In this document: piece after piece, positions 15,905-24,316 of the stretch | Numbering within the stretch: the stretch's first letter is position 1 | How the letters are laid out: each line of letters opens with the position of its first letter | The notes under the pieces: model-generated | Database searches by the model: none | The model's input: only the letters and a program-made list of their open reading frames with translations | Told to the model about the DNA's origin: nothing | Translations under genes and position numbers: made by a program | From: Deltaproteobacteria bacterium | Lineage (GTDB): Bacteria; Desulfobacterota; Desulfobacteria; Desulfobacterales; Desulfosarcinaceae | Assembly: GCA_021824175.1 (NCBI GenBank) | Contig: JAKALP010000008.1 | Coordinates: 124,001 to 188,000, forward strand | Length of the DNA stretch: 64,000 nt | Direction: 5' to 3'

Positions 15905-17146
15905 ATGATCGGATCGCTTTATTCTGGTATTTCAGGTTTAAAGGCGCAGACCAGCGCCATGGCGGTGATCGGTGACAACGTGGCCAACGTCAACACCACC
16001 GGGTTCAAATCTTCCACGGTAGAATTTTCTAATGTATTCAACGCTACGTTGGGACAGAGCCGGACACAAATCGGGCGCGGCGTTATGATGAGCGGCCTGA
16101 GCGCCAACTGGAACTCCGGTACCTTGGAGAACACCAACACCGTCACCGACCTGGCCATTAACGGTCAGGGCATGTTTATCGTGCGTGATGCTTCCAATAA
16201 TGGGCAGTATTACACCCGGGCCGGTCAGTTCGAATTCAACGGCGCCAATATGCTGGTCAACACAGACGGCTTGGAAGTACAGGGGTATGCCATCGATCCC
16301 AACACCGGCGCCACTGGTGCCCTGGGGACCATTACACTGCCCAATGGCGTCAGCACGCCCAATGCGACTCAGAATATCACCATGGGACTTAATCTGGATT
16401 CGGGCGCGGCCGTGGGCGACACCTTTGACACCACCGTGTCGGTCTATGATTCATTGGGTGATTCGATAGAAATGAATCTGGTCTTTGAAAACACCGCCGC
16501 AAATACCTGGCGATGGTATGTTTCGCCCTCGATCGGCACCGCAACCCCCGCGGGCCCTGGCGCGACCCCGCAATATAATGTATTAGCCTTTGGTCCCACC
16601 GGCGCCCTGCTGCCCGCTAGCAGTACTCCTGCTTCAGCAAATCCAACGATTACCATTAGCGGGCTTCCCGGCAATAATGTAAGCCTCACGTGGAATATGC
16701 TGGATGGCACGGGCGCAACTGATGGTTCGGTAACCGGCTACGCGGGGCAATCGGTTAAAACTTCCCAGACCCAGGATGGTTATCCCAGCGGCATGCTCCA
16801 GGGCATCTCCATCGATGATTTTGGCATCTTTACGGCTCTTTACTCCAATGGCACCATGGCTCCATTTGCTCAGGTCGCTCTGGCGGATTTTGCCAGCTAT
16901 TCCGGTCTGGCCAAGCAGGGTAGCAATCTGTTTGTTTCCTCTTTAGCCTCTGGGCAACCGGTGGTCGCCACGCCCGGCTCGGCGGGCGTAGGCAAAATTG
17001 CCTCAAGCAGCCTGGAGATGTCCAATGTCGATTTGGCCCAGGAGTTCGTGTCTTTGATTACTACCCAGCGCGCATTTCAGGCCAACTCCAAGGTGATTAC
17101 CACTAGTGATGAAGTGTTGAATGATCTGATCAATATTAAACGGTAA
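15905..17146 (+). CDS. flgE: FlgE, flagellar hook protein
   Basis: Hook subunit of 413 residues. The N-terminus is typical (MIGSLYSGISGLKAQ, then [14 protein letters not shown]), and the C-terminal rod/hook helix is at the end (F-V-S-L-I-T-T-Q-R-A-F-Q-A-N-S-K). The variable central domain is of normal size. GAAGGGAG precedes ATG 15905. It is the last gene of the flgB operon and is followed by a terminator at 17286-17320. Confidence 0.96.
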   Translation: MIGSLYSGISGLKAQTSAMAVIGDNVANVNTTGFKSSTVEFSNVFNATLGQSRTQIGRGVMMSGLSANWNSGTLENTNTVTDLAINGQGMFIVRDASNNGQYYTRAGQFEFNGANMLVNTDGLEVQGYAIDPNTGATGALGTITLPNGVSTPNATQNITMGLNLDSGAAVGDTFDTTVSVYDSLGDSIEMNLVFENTAANTWRWYVSPSIGTATPAGPGATPQYNVLAFGPTGALLPASSTPASANPTITISGLPGNNVSLTWNMLDGTGATDGSVTGYAGQSVKTSQTQDGYPSGMLQGISIDDFGIFTALYSNGTMAPFAQVALADFASYSGLAKQGSNLFVSSLASGQPVVATPGSAGVGKIASSSLEMSNVDLAQEFVSLITTQRAFQANSKVITTSDEVLNDLINIKR

Positions 17147-17263
17147 GGATTCGTTGAGAGGCTGGTTGGTCTATTAGTTGATGCGTAGATCGGCAAGAGT
17201 CACGAAAGATAGTACGGCCGCTCTGCTTGTTGGTGCCCAACGACTCAATCACTTGATAATTCC
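17147..17263. repeat. Family B repeat, degenerate copy B3
   Basis: Left arm units such as GGATTCGTTGAGAGGCTGG (17148 on) and a right arm with CAACGACTCAATCACTTGAT (about 17239-17258). The arms are more diverged than in other copies. Confidence 0.45.
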
Positions 17264-17285
17264 TTTAGATACGTGGCGTTCATCG

Positions 17286-17320
17286 AATACTCCCAGGCAC
17301 GCCTGGGAGTATTTTTTATT
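17286..17320 (+). terminator. Rho-independent terminator after flgE
   Basis: A 13-bp perfect inverted repeat (17286-17298 with 17301-17313) followed by a T-rich tail. It ends the flgB-flgE transcript and isolates motA. Confidence 0.88.
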
Positions 17321-17522
17321 GGGTTCAATGTAAAGGCATTGAGCTGTCAACCCCTTGACTGCCTCCGAGGAAATTGACGGAGTCCGATGTCCGCCTCGCC
17401 TGCGAAACTCCCTCTTCATGGAAAATCAATCACCGCCCATCCGCTGATAAATAGTCATTAAAACAGCTGGTTAATTCTCCGCTGAATCACATCTGGATTG
17501 CGCGTCCATCCCGGCAGATCCA

Positions 17523-17538
17523 TGGCACATTCCATGCT
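17523..17538 (+). promoter_or_regulatory. Sigma-54-type promoter of the motA-fliL-fliA gene run
   Basis: TGGCACATTCCATGCT has GG and GC ten bases apart and a consensus TGGCAC at -24. Transcription would start near 17550, about 115 bases before motA. Confidence 0.62.
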
Positions 17539-17600
17539 ATTTCAATGCAGGGCGGTGGCTTGCGTTGATTTAATCAACACCCATCTCCCTCGGATAAAGG

Positions 17601-17655
17601 TGTTTGACGGCCAACGGGCAACGGGCCAACGGGTAACGGGTCAACGGGTAACGGC
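17601..17655 (+). repeat. Family C tandem repeat, copy C2
   Basis: Imperfect ACGGGYMA octamers in tandem, preceded by the same AAGGTGTTTGACGG start as copy C1, and ending about ten bases before motA. Confidence 0.8.
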
Positions 17656-17665
17656 GGAAAAAACC

Positions 17666-18436
17666 ATGGATTTAGCCACACTACTCGGAATCATGGTGGC
17701 CAGCGGGCTAGTAATTGTTTCCATTATAATGGGCGGTTCCGGTTCCTGGTTTATCAACTATCCTTCGCTCATGATTGTCTTTGGCGGCACCATGGGAGCC
17801 ACCTTGATCAATTACCCGCTCGTTGACGTGATCAGTATGTTCAAGGTTACAAAGAATGCCTTCCGGCATCGAACCCCCAATCCGCTGGCGTTGATCCCGA
17901 TCATGGTGGATTTGGCCAAACGGGCCCGCAAGGAAGGCATCGTGGCTTTTGATAACTACATCAAACAGATTGAAGATCCTTTCATGGCCCGCGGCTTTCG
18001 CATGGCCATGGACGGCATGGAAGGTGATGCCATCGAAGAGGTGCTCAGCACCGAGATCATGTGGATAGAAGAGCGCCATCGTCTGGGCGCCGAGATTTAT
18101 ACCACCATGGGCACCTTTGCGCCGGCGGTGGGCATGCTGGGCACTATCATCGGTCTGGTGCAAATGCTGATGCAAATGCGCGATCCTTCGGCCTTGGGCG
18201 CCCCCATGGCTGTGGCGTTGCTGACCACATTCTACGGTACGGTCCTGTCATATCTGCTTTTTCTCCCCATTGCCGGCAAGCTGCGGGTGCGCAGTAAACA
18301 GGAGATATTGACCAAGCAGATGGTCATGCATGGCATTCTCGCCATTCATTCCGGTGAGAACCATCGCGTGGTGGCCGAAAAACTCAAGGCTTTTCTCTCT
18401 CCGACCGCCCGCTCGGCCAATAAGGATGGGTTCTGA
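17666..18436 (+). CDS. motA: MotA, stator ion-channel subunit (first stator)
   Basis: Stator protein of 256 residues with four membrane helices. The last two (about 150-215) carry the conserved Pro residues in F-A-P-A-V-G-M-L-G-T-I-I-G-L-V and L-F-L-P-I-A-G. The cytoplasmic loop (about 75-145) holds the charged residues that act on FliG. Start at ATG 17666, from which the protein begins with a membrane helix as usual; a longer frame upstream crosses the promoter. It is followed by two motB genes, unlike the usual single partner. The coupled ion (H+ or Na+) cannot be decided from the sequence alone. Confidence 0.93.
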   Translation: MDLATLLGIMVASGLVIVSIIMGGSGSWFINYPSLMIVFGGTMGATLINYPLVDVISMFKVTKNAFRHRTPNPLALIPIMVDLAKRARKEGIVAFDNYIKQIEDPFMARGFRMAMDGMEGDAIEEVLSTEIMWIEERHRLGAEIYTTMGTFAPAVGMLGTIIGLVQMLMQMRDPSALGAPMAVALLTTFYGTVLSYLLFLPIAGKLRVRSKQEILTKQMVMHGILAIHSGENHRVVAEKLKAFLSPTARSANKDGF

Positions 18437-18437
18437 C

Positions 18438-19157
18438 ATGTTGGCCAAGAACAACAAATTGGTGAGTGGCAAACGCAACAATGTGGATAACTTTGCCAAC
18501 GGCTGGCAAGTGGTCTACACCGGCTTTGTCCTGATCATGTTGACATTTTTTGTACTACTGACTTCGTTTGCGACCATGACGCCTTCAAAAATTACTCGAT
18601 TTGTGGGCTCGTTTTCAAAGGCGGTCAATGTGCTCCAGCATGGCAAGAGTATTGAGAGCGGCCACGGCATCAAGGATGTTGAGGTGAGCATAGTTCCGCG
18701 GGAGAATTTGATTGCGGATCTCTTCGAGCAGGTTCGCAATGTGAGCGCCGATGTCCATTTAGATATGGCCGAGTTGCGGCCCACCGCCCAAGGCGTGGAG
18801 ATGACGTTGAAGGATACGCTTTTGTTTGACAGCGGCCAAGCCAACTTCACGGCGGGTGCCTATCCGCGGCTTGAGAAGATCGCCCAGTTGATCCGTCGGC
18901 TGGATGTTCCGGTGGAGATTGAAGGGCATACGGACGACCGGCCCATCCACAATCGTTACTTCTCTTCAAATTGGGAACTTTCAACCACACGGGCCGTCGC
19001 GGTATTGCGCTATTTCATCGAAAAGGAAAAGATTAACCCGCAGCATTTGTCCGCGGCGGGCTTCAGTCAATTTCGTCCCCTGGTGAGCGGCGAGTCTTTG
19101 GGCGATTGGGCCCTCAACCGCAGAGTTAGTTTTGTCTTTAACGTTGACCGGCAGTAA
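18438..19157 (+). CDS. MotB-like stator protein lacking the ion-carrying Asp (motB1)
   Basis: OmpA/MotB family protein of 239 residues with one N-terminal membrane helix (about 23-45) and a C-terminal peptidoglycan-binding domain (V-E-I-E-G-H-T-D-D-R-P near 160, then N-R-R-V-S-F at the end). When its helix is aligned without gaps to the next gene product and to the third MotB of this window, the essential Asp is Gly29 here (W-Q-V-V-Y-T-G against W-M-T-T-F-N-D). Ordinary MotB needs this Asp to carry the ion. The protein may therefore be a structural or regulatory partner, perhaps pairing with motB2 in a mixed dimer. The gene lies one base after motA and overlaps motB2 by one base. Confidence 0.88.
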   Translation: MLAKNNKLVSGKRNNVDNFANGWQVVYTGFVLIMLTFFVLLTSFATMTPSKITRFVGSFSKAVNVLQHGKSIESGHGIKDVEVSIVPRENLIADLFEQVRNVSADVHLDMAELRPTAQGVEMTLKDTLLFDSGQANFTAGAYPRLEKIAQLIRRLDVPVEIEGHTDDRPIHNRYFSSNWELSTTRAVAVLRYFIEKEKINPQHLSAAGFSQFRPLVSGESLGDWALNRRVSFVFNVDRQ

Positions 19158-19891
19158 TGAAAGTCATGAAACTCATCCGACTCCAAAGAAACGCAAACAT
19201 ACAAGCCTCGGAAAATCCCTTGGCGTGGATGACCACCTTCAATGATCTGATGACCAATTTATTGGTCTTTTTCGTGCTTCTGTTTTCAATGGGCAGCCTG
19301 GATGGCTCTCGGTTCAGCCATTTCCAAAAGGGGCTTCAAAGCGCCATGGGCGTATTGAACGAAGGCCGCAATTCAGCGGAAGGCGTGATCAGCGACAAAC
19401 CCTCAAATGCCACCAAACCTGCTGAAGAATCAAAGCCTGAGGCGGCTCCACGGGAGGATTTCCAAACCTTGGCCCAGGCTCAAGGCTTGGAAGCCGTGTA
19501 TACGGCCAAGGGCTTGCACCTGACTTTAAATGACGAGCTGCTATTTTCTTCGGGCAGCGCCAAACTGACCCCACAAGGATTTTCCATGCTGGATAAGATC
19601 GCCGCCGTGATCAAGCCTCTCAATCGCGCCATTCGCGTCGAGGGGCATACCGATGATCGCCCCATTGCGACCGAGCGTTACCCATCCAACTGGGAGTTGT
19701 CCACGGCCCGGGCGATCAGCGTCGTCAATTACTTTATCTCCCGGGGGGGGATTGCGCCGTACACCTTGTCCGCCGTAGGTTATGGCAGCGTCAAACCGCG
19801 GATGCCCAATGACACGGATCAGCATCGGGCCATGAACCGGCGCGTTGAGATCATTTTAGGGCCAACCAATCCCGGCCAAAGCGGGACATGA
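19157..19891 (+). CDS. motB: MotB, stator protein with intact Asp (motB2)
   Basis: MotB of 244 residues. The membrane helix (about 24-46) keeps the essential Asp30 (W-M-T-T-F-N-D). A plug/linker region rich in Lys, Glu and Ala follows (about 75-100), then the OmpA-like peptidoglycan anchor (G-H-T-D-D-R-P, N-R-R-V-E-I). It would form the working ion channel with MotA. Coupled with motB1 through a TAATG overlap; fliL follows 19 bases on. An AGGGxATG-type context is absent, so it probably relies on coupling. Confidence 0.93.
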   Translation: MKVMKLIRLQRNANIQASENPLAWMTTFNDLMTNLLVFFVLLFSMGSLDGSRFSHFQKGLQSAMGVLNEGRNSAEGVISDKPSNATKPAEESKPEAAPREDFQTLAQAQGLEAVYTAKGLHLTLNDELLFSSGSAKLTPQGFSMLDKIAAVIKPLNRAIRVEGHTDDRPIATERYPSNWELSTARAISVVNYFISRGGIAPYTLSAVGYGSVKPRMPNDTDQHRAMNRRVEIILGPTNPGQSGT

Positions 19892-19910
19892 TCGATCGAA
19901 GGAGAATAAA

Positions 19911-20390
19911 ATGTCACAGAAAGTGCTGATAATTGTTCTTGGCGTAGTGGTGTTGATGATGCTCGCCATGGGAGGCGGATTCTTTCTGATGTGGTCCAAG
20001 ATGAACACCACCATCGCGGAGGTCAAAAGCCAGAATGGATCAGGCAAAGATGGCGAAGAAGCCAAGAACGAAGAGGAAGAGGGGAAGATCGGCCCGATCT
20101 TAAAGCTCGATACGATGATCGTCAACCTGGCCGACCAAGGCGGCAAACGCTATCTGCGGGTAACCATGGAGCTGGAACTCAGCGGCAAGGAAGTCGAAGA
20201 AGAGATTAACAAACGCCTGCCCCAGGTGCGCGACGCCATCTTGATGGTTTTGCCTAGTAAAACGTACAACGATATCAGTACGACGGAAGGCAAGGTGGCC
20301 CTGCGGGACGAACTATTGGCGAAAATCAACGCGCTCCTTAAAACGGGTACGGTCAAAGTCATCTACTTCACTGAATTCGTAGTCCAATAG
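19911..20390 (+). CDS. fliL: FliL, stator-associated basal body protein
   Basis: FliL of 159 residues: a membrane helix (about 5-28), an acidic linker (G-E-E-A-K-N-E-E-E-E-G, about 48-58) and a periplasmic FliL domain with I-V-N-L-A-D near 70 and R-Y-L-R-V-T-M-E-L-E-L near 80. FliL forms a ring around the stator and helps torque. GAAGGAGA precedes the ATG. Placed between motB2 and fliM. Confidence 0.94.
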   Translation: MSQKVLIIVLGVVVLMMLAMGGGFFLMWSKMNTTIAEVKSQNGSGKDGEEAKNEEEEGKIGPILKLDTMIVNLADQGGKRYLRVTMELELSGKEVEEEINKRLPQVRDAILMVLPSKTYNDISTTEGKVALRDELLAKINALLKTGTVKVIYFTEFVVQ

Positions 20391-20408
20391 CCAATAGCGG
20401 GGTCGGAT

Positions 20409-21392
20409 ATGGCCGAGCAGATACTATCCCAGGAAGAAATTGATGCCCTCCTCAACGCCATGGACTCTGGCGAGGTTAAGGTCGAGGAAGAACCTCAGCC
20501 TAAAGCCAAGAGTGAGGCTCGTTCCTATGACTTGACGGCCCAGAGCCTCATGCTCAGGGATCAATTCGACGCCCTGGATGAAGTATACGATAAGTTCGTT
20601 AACCTGCTTAACGTTGGCCTCACGAGCGCATTGCAGCGGGCCATCGAGGTCAAGCAGGTATCCAAAGAGATCGTCAAGTTCGGCGAATTTCTACATGCGT
20701 TTTCCAACCCCACCGGTTTCAGCATTTTTACCATGGAACCCTTGATCGGTTCCTCCTTATTGGCCGTGGAGCCCAATCTGGGTTTTGCCTTGATTGACTG
20801 CATGTTCGGCGGCGTCGGCCGCCCGCTGGCCAAGGTCAGGGAGTTCACCCAGATCGAGCAACGGATGCTTTCCCGATTTTATGCTGATGTGCTGACGGAG
20901 CTGGAACGCGCATGGCAGGTGGCCTATAGCATTAAAGTGGTCCAGAAGAAAACAGAGACCAAACCCGAATTTGTCAACTTGGTCAACCCCGGTGATTTGG
21001 TTTTGATATTTGTCTTCTCGGTGGCCGGTGAAGAGTTTACGGGAAACATCCATGTCTGCACCCCGTTTTTGATGCTCGAACCGGTCAAAGACAAACTCTC
21101 CTCGCGCTACTTGCGAGAAAAAGATCGCGCCCATGCTTTCCGGGGGCAGCTGGCCGTTCTGCTCAAGGATACCAAAGTAAATATCGTGGCCGAACTGGGC
21201 AAAACCATCTCCACCATCGGCCGCATACTTCAATTGGATCAAGGCGACATCATCAAAATCAATACCGGCCCTCAAGATCCGGTGATCATAAAGGTGGAAG
21301 GAACGCCCAAATATATGGGAACGCCGGGAATTATCAAAGGCAATCGGGCAGTTCAAATATCAAACCTCATCATCAAAGAGGAAGGAGCATAG
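20409..21392 (+). CDS. fliM: FliM, C-ring switch protein
   Basis: Switch protein of 327 residues. The N-terminal CheY-P-binding peptide (LSQEEIDALLNAM, 5-17) is intact, so the motor can respond to phospho-CheY. A middle CheC-like domain (about 40-240) and a C-terminal FliN-like domain (about 250-325) follow. Together with FliG and FliN it forms the C ring. It is first of the tight fliM-fliN-fliO-fliP set. Confidence 0.95.
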   Translation: MAEQILSQEEIDALLNAMDSGEVKVEEEPQPKAKSEARSYDLTAQSLMLRDQFDALDEVYDKFVNLLNVGLTSALQRAIEVKQVSKEIVKFGEFLHAFSNPTGFSIFTMEPLIGSSLLAVEPNLGFALIDCMFGGVGRPLAKVREFTQIEQRMLSRFYADVLTELERAWQVAYSIKVVQKKTETKPEFVNLVNPGDLVLIFVFSVAGEEFTGNIHVCTPFLMLEPVKDKLSSRYLREKDRAHAFRGQLAVLLKDTKVNIVAELGKTISTIGRILQLDQGDIIKINTGPQDPVIIKVEGTPKYMGTPGIIKGNRAVQISNLIIKEEGA

Positions 21393-21398
21393 CATCCC

Positions 21399-21791
21399 AT
21401 GGCTGACTCAGGAAAACCCCAAAAGCCGAATGCCCCGGATGCCGAAAATAATGCGGCCGAGTATAAGGGATCTCCTCCGGCAGATTCGTTTTACTTCGCT
21501 GATATTAAAAACCAGGGGGATGGACAACGTTCGGCCAACCTGGATTTTATCCTCGACATTCCGCTGGAGATTACCGTGGAACTCGGGCGCACCAAGATGT
21601 TGATCCATGAATTGCTAAAGCTGGGGCAAGGATCCATCATTGAACTCACCAAACCAGCCGGTGATACCCTGGAAATTTTGGCCAATAGTCGTTTGATCGC
21701 CAAAGGCGACGTGGTTGTCATCAACGATAAATATGGCATCCGGCTCACCGAAGTCATCAGTCCCGTTGAGAGATTGGAGAAGTTGAAATGA
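21399..21791 (+). CDS. fliN: FliN, C-ring switch protein
   Basis: FliN of 130 residues with a short disordered N-terminus and the SpoA/FliN domain (about 50-130), showing I-P-L-E-I-T-V-E-L-G near 53-62, L-L-K-L-G-Q-G-S-I-I-E-L and D-K-Y-G-I-R-L-T-E. It is the lower C-ring component and the docking site for FliH. That docking matters here because FliH is fused to FliI. The stop overlaps the fliO start by four bases (ATGA). Confidence 0.94.
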   Translation: MADSGKPQKPNAPDAENNAAEYKGSPPADSFYFADIKNQGDGQRSANLDFILDIPLEITVELGRTKMLIHELLKLGQGSIIELTKPAGDTLEILANSRLIAKGDVVVINDKYGIRLTEVISPVERLEKLK

Positions 21792-22198
21792 GCCCGGCCC
21801 CGGATCTCACTATGGCGACCATCAAAATGGTACTGTCCCTGGCCTTGGTTTTGGCGTTGCTATGGGGTCTGCATCGTTACGTGCGACGCGTTTTGCCAGC
21901 GGGGAGATTCGGCGGTCGTGAGCGACTGATCAAAGTGCTCTGCAATCACTCTTTGGGAATGAAGAAATCAGTTGCCTTGGTGCAAGTACCAGGCAAAGTG
22001 CTGGTTCTGGGGATTGGCACGGATCAAGTAAACCTGTTGACCCTCATCGATGACCCGAGTCTGCTATCCTCTTTGACTACTGAGGCGCCACGGCCGGATT
22101 CAACCAGTTTCACCGACCAGCTTCAACGCCTGACGAATCAGTTTGGACATGCATTTAAAAAGACCAATGCTTCCGGTGATCAGAGGGGCATGGCATGA
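21788..22198 (+). CDS. fliO: FliO, export gate assembly protein
   Basis: A 136-residue protein with one membrane helix near 10-28 and the FliO-type cytoplasmic domain (V-P-G-K-V-L-V-L-G-I, about 66-75, with L-L-T-L-I-D-D-P after it). FliO helps the FliP ring to form. It overlaps both fliN and fliP by four bases, which supports the small, divergent assignment. Confidence 0.85.
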   Translation: MSPAPDLTMATIKMVLSLALVLALLWGLHRYVRRVLPAGRFGGRERLIKVLCNHSLGMKKSVALVQVPGKVLVLGIGTDQVNLLTLIDDPSLLSSLTTEAPRPDSTSFTDQLQRLTNQFGHAFKKTNASGDQRGMA

Positions 22199-22992
22199 AA
22201 AGTACTTCCAAAATCCAAAATTCAAAATTGTGCTGGCTCCGAATTCTCCCACTGCTTGGCTTGCTGCTCCTTCTTATTTTTCCCCATTGGGCCGCGGCCG
22301 CTGACCCTGCTAACAGCAACAACCTGATTCGCATCGAAATGGCGCCAGGTCAGAGTCCGGGCAAGGTCAATGTGGTCATGCAGATCTTTTTGCTGATGAC
22401 CATTCTCTCCCTGGCCCCTTCCATTCTGATCATGGTGACCTGCTTTACCCGTATCGCCATTGTGCTGTCGTTGCTGCGCCAGGCCATAGGCTCCAACCAA
22501 CTGCCACCGACCCAGATTATCATGGGGTTGACGCTTTTTTTAACCATCTTCGTCATGACGCCTGTTTGGCAGGCGGTTCACAAGGATGCACTCAAGCCCT
22601 ATCTGGACAATCAGCTGAGCGGGGCCGATGCCTTGAAAAAAGCCGAGACCCCCATCCGGCAATTCATGATCAAGCAAACCAGGGAAAAGGATCTGGCCCT
22701 GCTGGTGGAAATCGCCAAACTGCCGCGCCCTAAGAACATTGATGAAGTGCCGACCACGGTGTTGATCCCCGCGTTCATGATCAGCGAATTAAAAACCGCT
22801 TTCCAGATCGGATTTATGCTCTATATCCCATTCTTGATTATCGACATGGTGGTGGCCAGCGTGCTGCTCTCCATGGGTATGATGATGTTGCCGCCGGTCA
22901 TGATCTCATTGCCCTTTAAGCTGATGATATTCGTTCTGACTGACGGCTGGTATCTGATCATCGGTTCGCTGGTGAAGAGTTTTGTGGTGTAG
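22195..22992 (+). CDS. fliP: FliP, export gate protein
   Basis: Export gate subunit of 265 residues with a cleavable N-terminal signal sequence (hydrophobic 14-32, then A-A-A-D-P) and four membrane helices. Conserved stretches are seen: L-L-R-Q-A-I-G near 94, P-T-Q-I-I-M-G-L-T-L-F-L-T, and a C-terminal M-M-L-P-P-V-M-I-S-L-P-F-K-L. Five copies with FliQ and FliR make the pore. Confidence 0.96.
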   Translation: MKSTSKIQNSKLCWLRILPLLGLLLLLIFPHWAAAADPANSNNLIRIEMAPGQSPGKVNVVMQIFLLMTILSLAPSILIMVTCFTRIAIVLSLLRQAIGSNQLPPTQIIMGLTLFLTIFVMTPVWQAVHKDALKPYLDNQLSGADALKKAETPIRQFMIKQTREKDLALLVEIAKLPRPKNIDEVPTTVLIPAFMISELKTAFQIGFMLYIPFLIIDMVVASVLLSMGMMMLPPVMISLPFKLMIFVLTDGWYLIIGSLVKSFVV

Positions 22993-23021
22993 GGAAGGTG
23001 GAAGACAATGAAAATAACCAA

Positions 23022-23090
23022 TCGTACTCAGCGAAGCGGTACTCGTACGCGTATTCGGAAGAAATTTTCGAGTACGTGTAGGTGTACGAA
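23022..23090. repeat. Family A palindromic repeat, copy A2
   Basis: An imperfect copy in the 180-base gap between fliP and fliQ. Left arm contains GTACTCGTACGCGTATTCG, right arm CGAGTACGTGTAGGTGTACG. Confidence 0.7.
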
Positions 23091-23172
23091 TTAAAAAGTT
23101 GAGTTCAGGCATGATGAGCACCGCCGGAGTAAGAAGTATTTTATCGAGTGGTCACAAAGGAGAATTTCAACC

Positions 23173-23442
23173 ATGACCCCTGAATACATCACCGGAATGC
23201 TGTTGCACTCCTTGCAGACTTCTATCCTTCTGGCTGCTCCCATGCTAGCCGTTGGGCTCATCGTGGGTATCCTGGTCAGCATGTTTCAAACCGTGACCCA
23301 GATCAATGAAATGACCTTGGTATTCGTGCCCAAAATGATAGGGGTGGCTTTGGCTTTGCTTTTCTTTTTCCCATGGATGCTGCAGATCATCATCGAGTTC
23401 ACGACCAGCGTTTTTGTGAATATGCACATGTATGTACGCTAG
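23173..23442 (+). CDS. fliQ: FliQ, export gate protein
   Basis: An 89-residue protein with two membrane helices (about 15-38 and 52-75) and the FliQ core Q-T-V-T-Q-I-N-E-M-T-L-V-F-V-P-K. Part of the FliPQR export gate. The gap before it contains family A repeat A2. An AAAGGAGAA ribosome site precedes ATG 23173. Confidence 0.95.
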   Translation: MTPEYITGMLLHSLQTSILLAAPMLAVGLIVGILVSMFQTVTQINEMTLVFVPKMIGVALALLFFFPWMLQIIIEFTTSVFVNMHMYVR

Positions 23443-23521
23443 CGTTGAGTGGTTGAGCCGTTCATTCGTTGATTCGGCCACCACGATTAGACCAATCAAC
23501 TAATCAACGATTTAATCAACC
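23443..23521. repeat. Family B palindromic repeat, copy B4
   Basis: Left arm GTTGAGTGGTTGAGCCGTTC and TTCGTTGATTCGG (23445-23478), right arm CCAATCAACTAATCAACGAT and following (about 23491-23521). It fills the fliQ-fliR gap and ends at the fliR start. Confidence 0.75.
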
Positions 23522-23524
23522 ACT

Positions 23525-24304
23525 ATGCTTCTTCTCAACCTCCCCCTCGACCAATTGCAAGCCTTCATCTTTGTGCTGGTGCGTGTCGGCGCCATTCTTT
23601 TCTCCATTCCATTTCTGGAAGCCCGCAACGTGCCCTCGCTGCTGAAGGCCACCTTGGCGTTGGCTGTCAGTTTGATGCTGATGCCGCAGTTGCAATTGCG
23701 GGAGGTTTCCCTGATCGACAGCCCCTGGACCCTGGCTGGGGGACTTGTGGGCGAAGCCCTGGTGGGGATCATGATCGGGTTGGTGGTGCAGTTGTTGTTC
23801 TCGGGTGTTCAATTGGCCGGTCAGCTGGCTGGCTTTCAGATGGGCATTGCCATTGCCAATGTCGTCGATCCATCATCCAGCTTGCAGATCCCGGTGCTGG
23901 CCCAATTTCTGAATTTATTCGCCTTATTGATCTTTTTCGCCATTGATGCCCATTTCTACTTCATCAAGGGTTTGGTCGAATCTTTCAGCCTGATTCCACC
24001 TTTAGGGGTCCATTTCAAGGGGGAAGTACTCGATCTGTTGATCAAGATGATGGCCAATGTCTTTATCTCCTCCTTGCAACTGGGCGCACCGGTAATGGCG
24101 GCTTTGCTTCTGACCAACGTGGCGTTGGGATTCACCGCCCGCACTGTGCCCCAGATGCAGATCTTCGTGGTTGCCATGCCGTTGCAGATCATCCTGGGGC
24201 TGATTTTTCTGGGTCTTTCCCTGCCATTTATAAAAGCGGCCCTGCAAATCAGCTTCAATGCCTTTGACAATTCTCTCATCGACTTAATCAAGTTGTTCAG
24301 GTAG
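23525..24304 (+). CDS. fliR: FliR, export gate protein
   Basis: Export gate subunit of 259 residues with about six membrane helices. Typical segments are the N-terminal F-I-F-V-L-V-R-V-G-A-I-L, the G-E-A-L-V-G-I-M-I-G region near 78-87, and I-A-N-V-V-D-P near 113. Works with FliP and FliQ. A family B repeat fills the gap between fliQ and fliR; flhB follows after 12 bases. Confidence 0.95.
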   Translation: MLLLNLPLDQLQAFIFVLVRVGAILFSIPFLEARNVPSLLKATLALAVSLMLMPQLQLREVSLIDSPWTLAGGLVGEALVGIMIGLVVQLLFSGVQLAGQLAGFQMGIAIANVVDPSSSLQIPVLAQFLNLFALLIFFAIDAHFYFIKGLVESFSLIPPLGVHFKGEVLDLLIKMMANVFISSLQLGAPVMAALLLTNVALGFTARTVPQMQIFVVAMPLQIILGLIFLGLSLPFIKAALQISFNAFDNSLIDLIKLFR

Positions 24305-24316
24305 AGGAGGCCGGCC

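Larger units (their letters stand above)
17147..17665 (+). other. Gap between flgE and motA
   Basis: This 519-base gap holds a degraded family B repeat (about 17147-17263), a terminator (17286-17320), a sigma-54-type promoter (17523-17538) and a family C repeat (17601-17655). No gene is seen; an open frame reaching back to 17498 crosses the promoter and repeat. Confidence 0.6.

Noticed and set aside
17498-17665. N-terminal extension of MotA
   Set aside because: It crosses the sigma-54-type promoter and translates the family C repeat; MotA normally begins with its first membrane helix.
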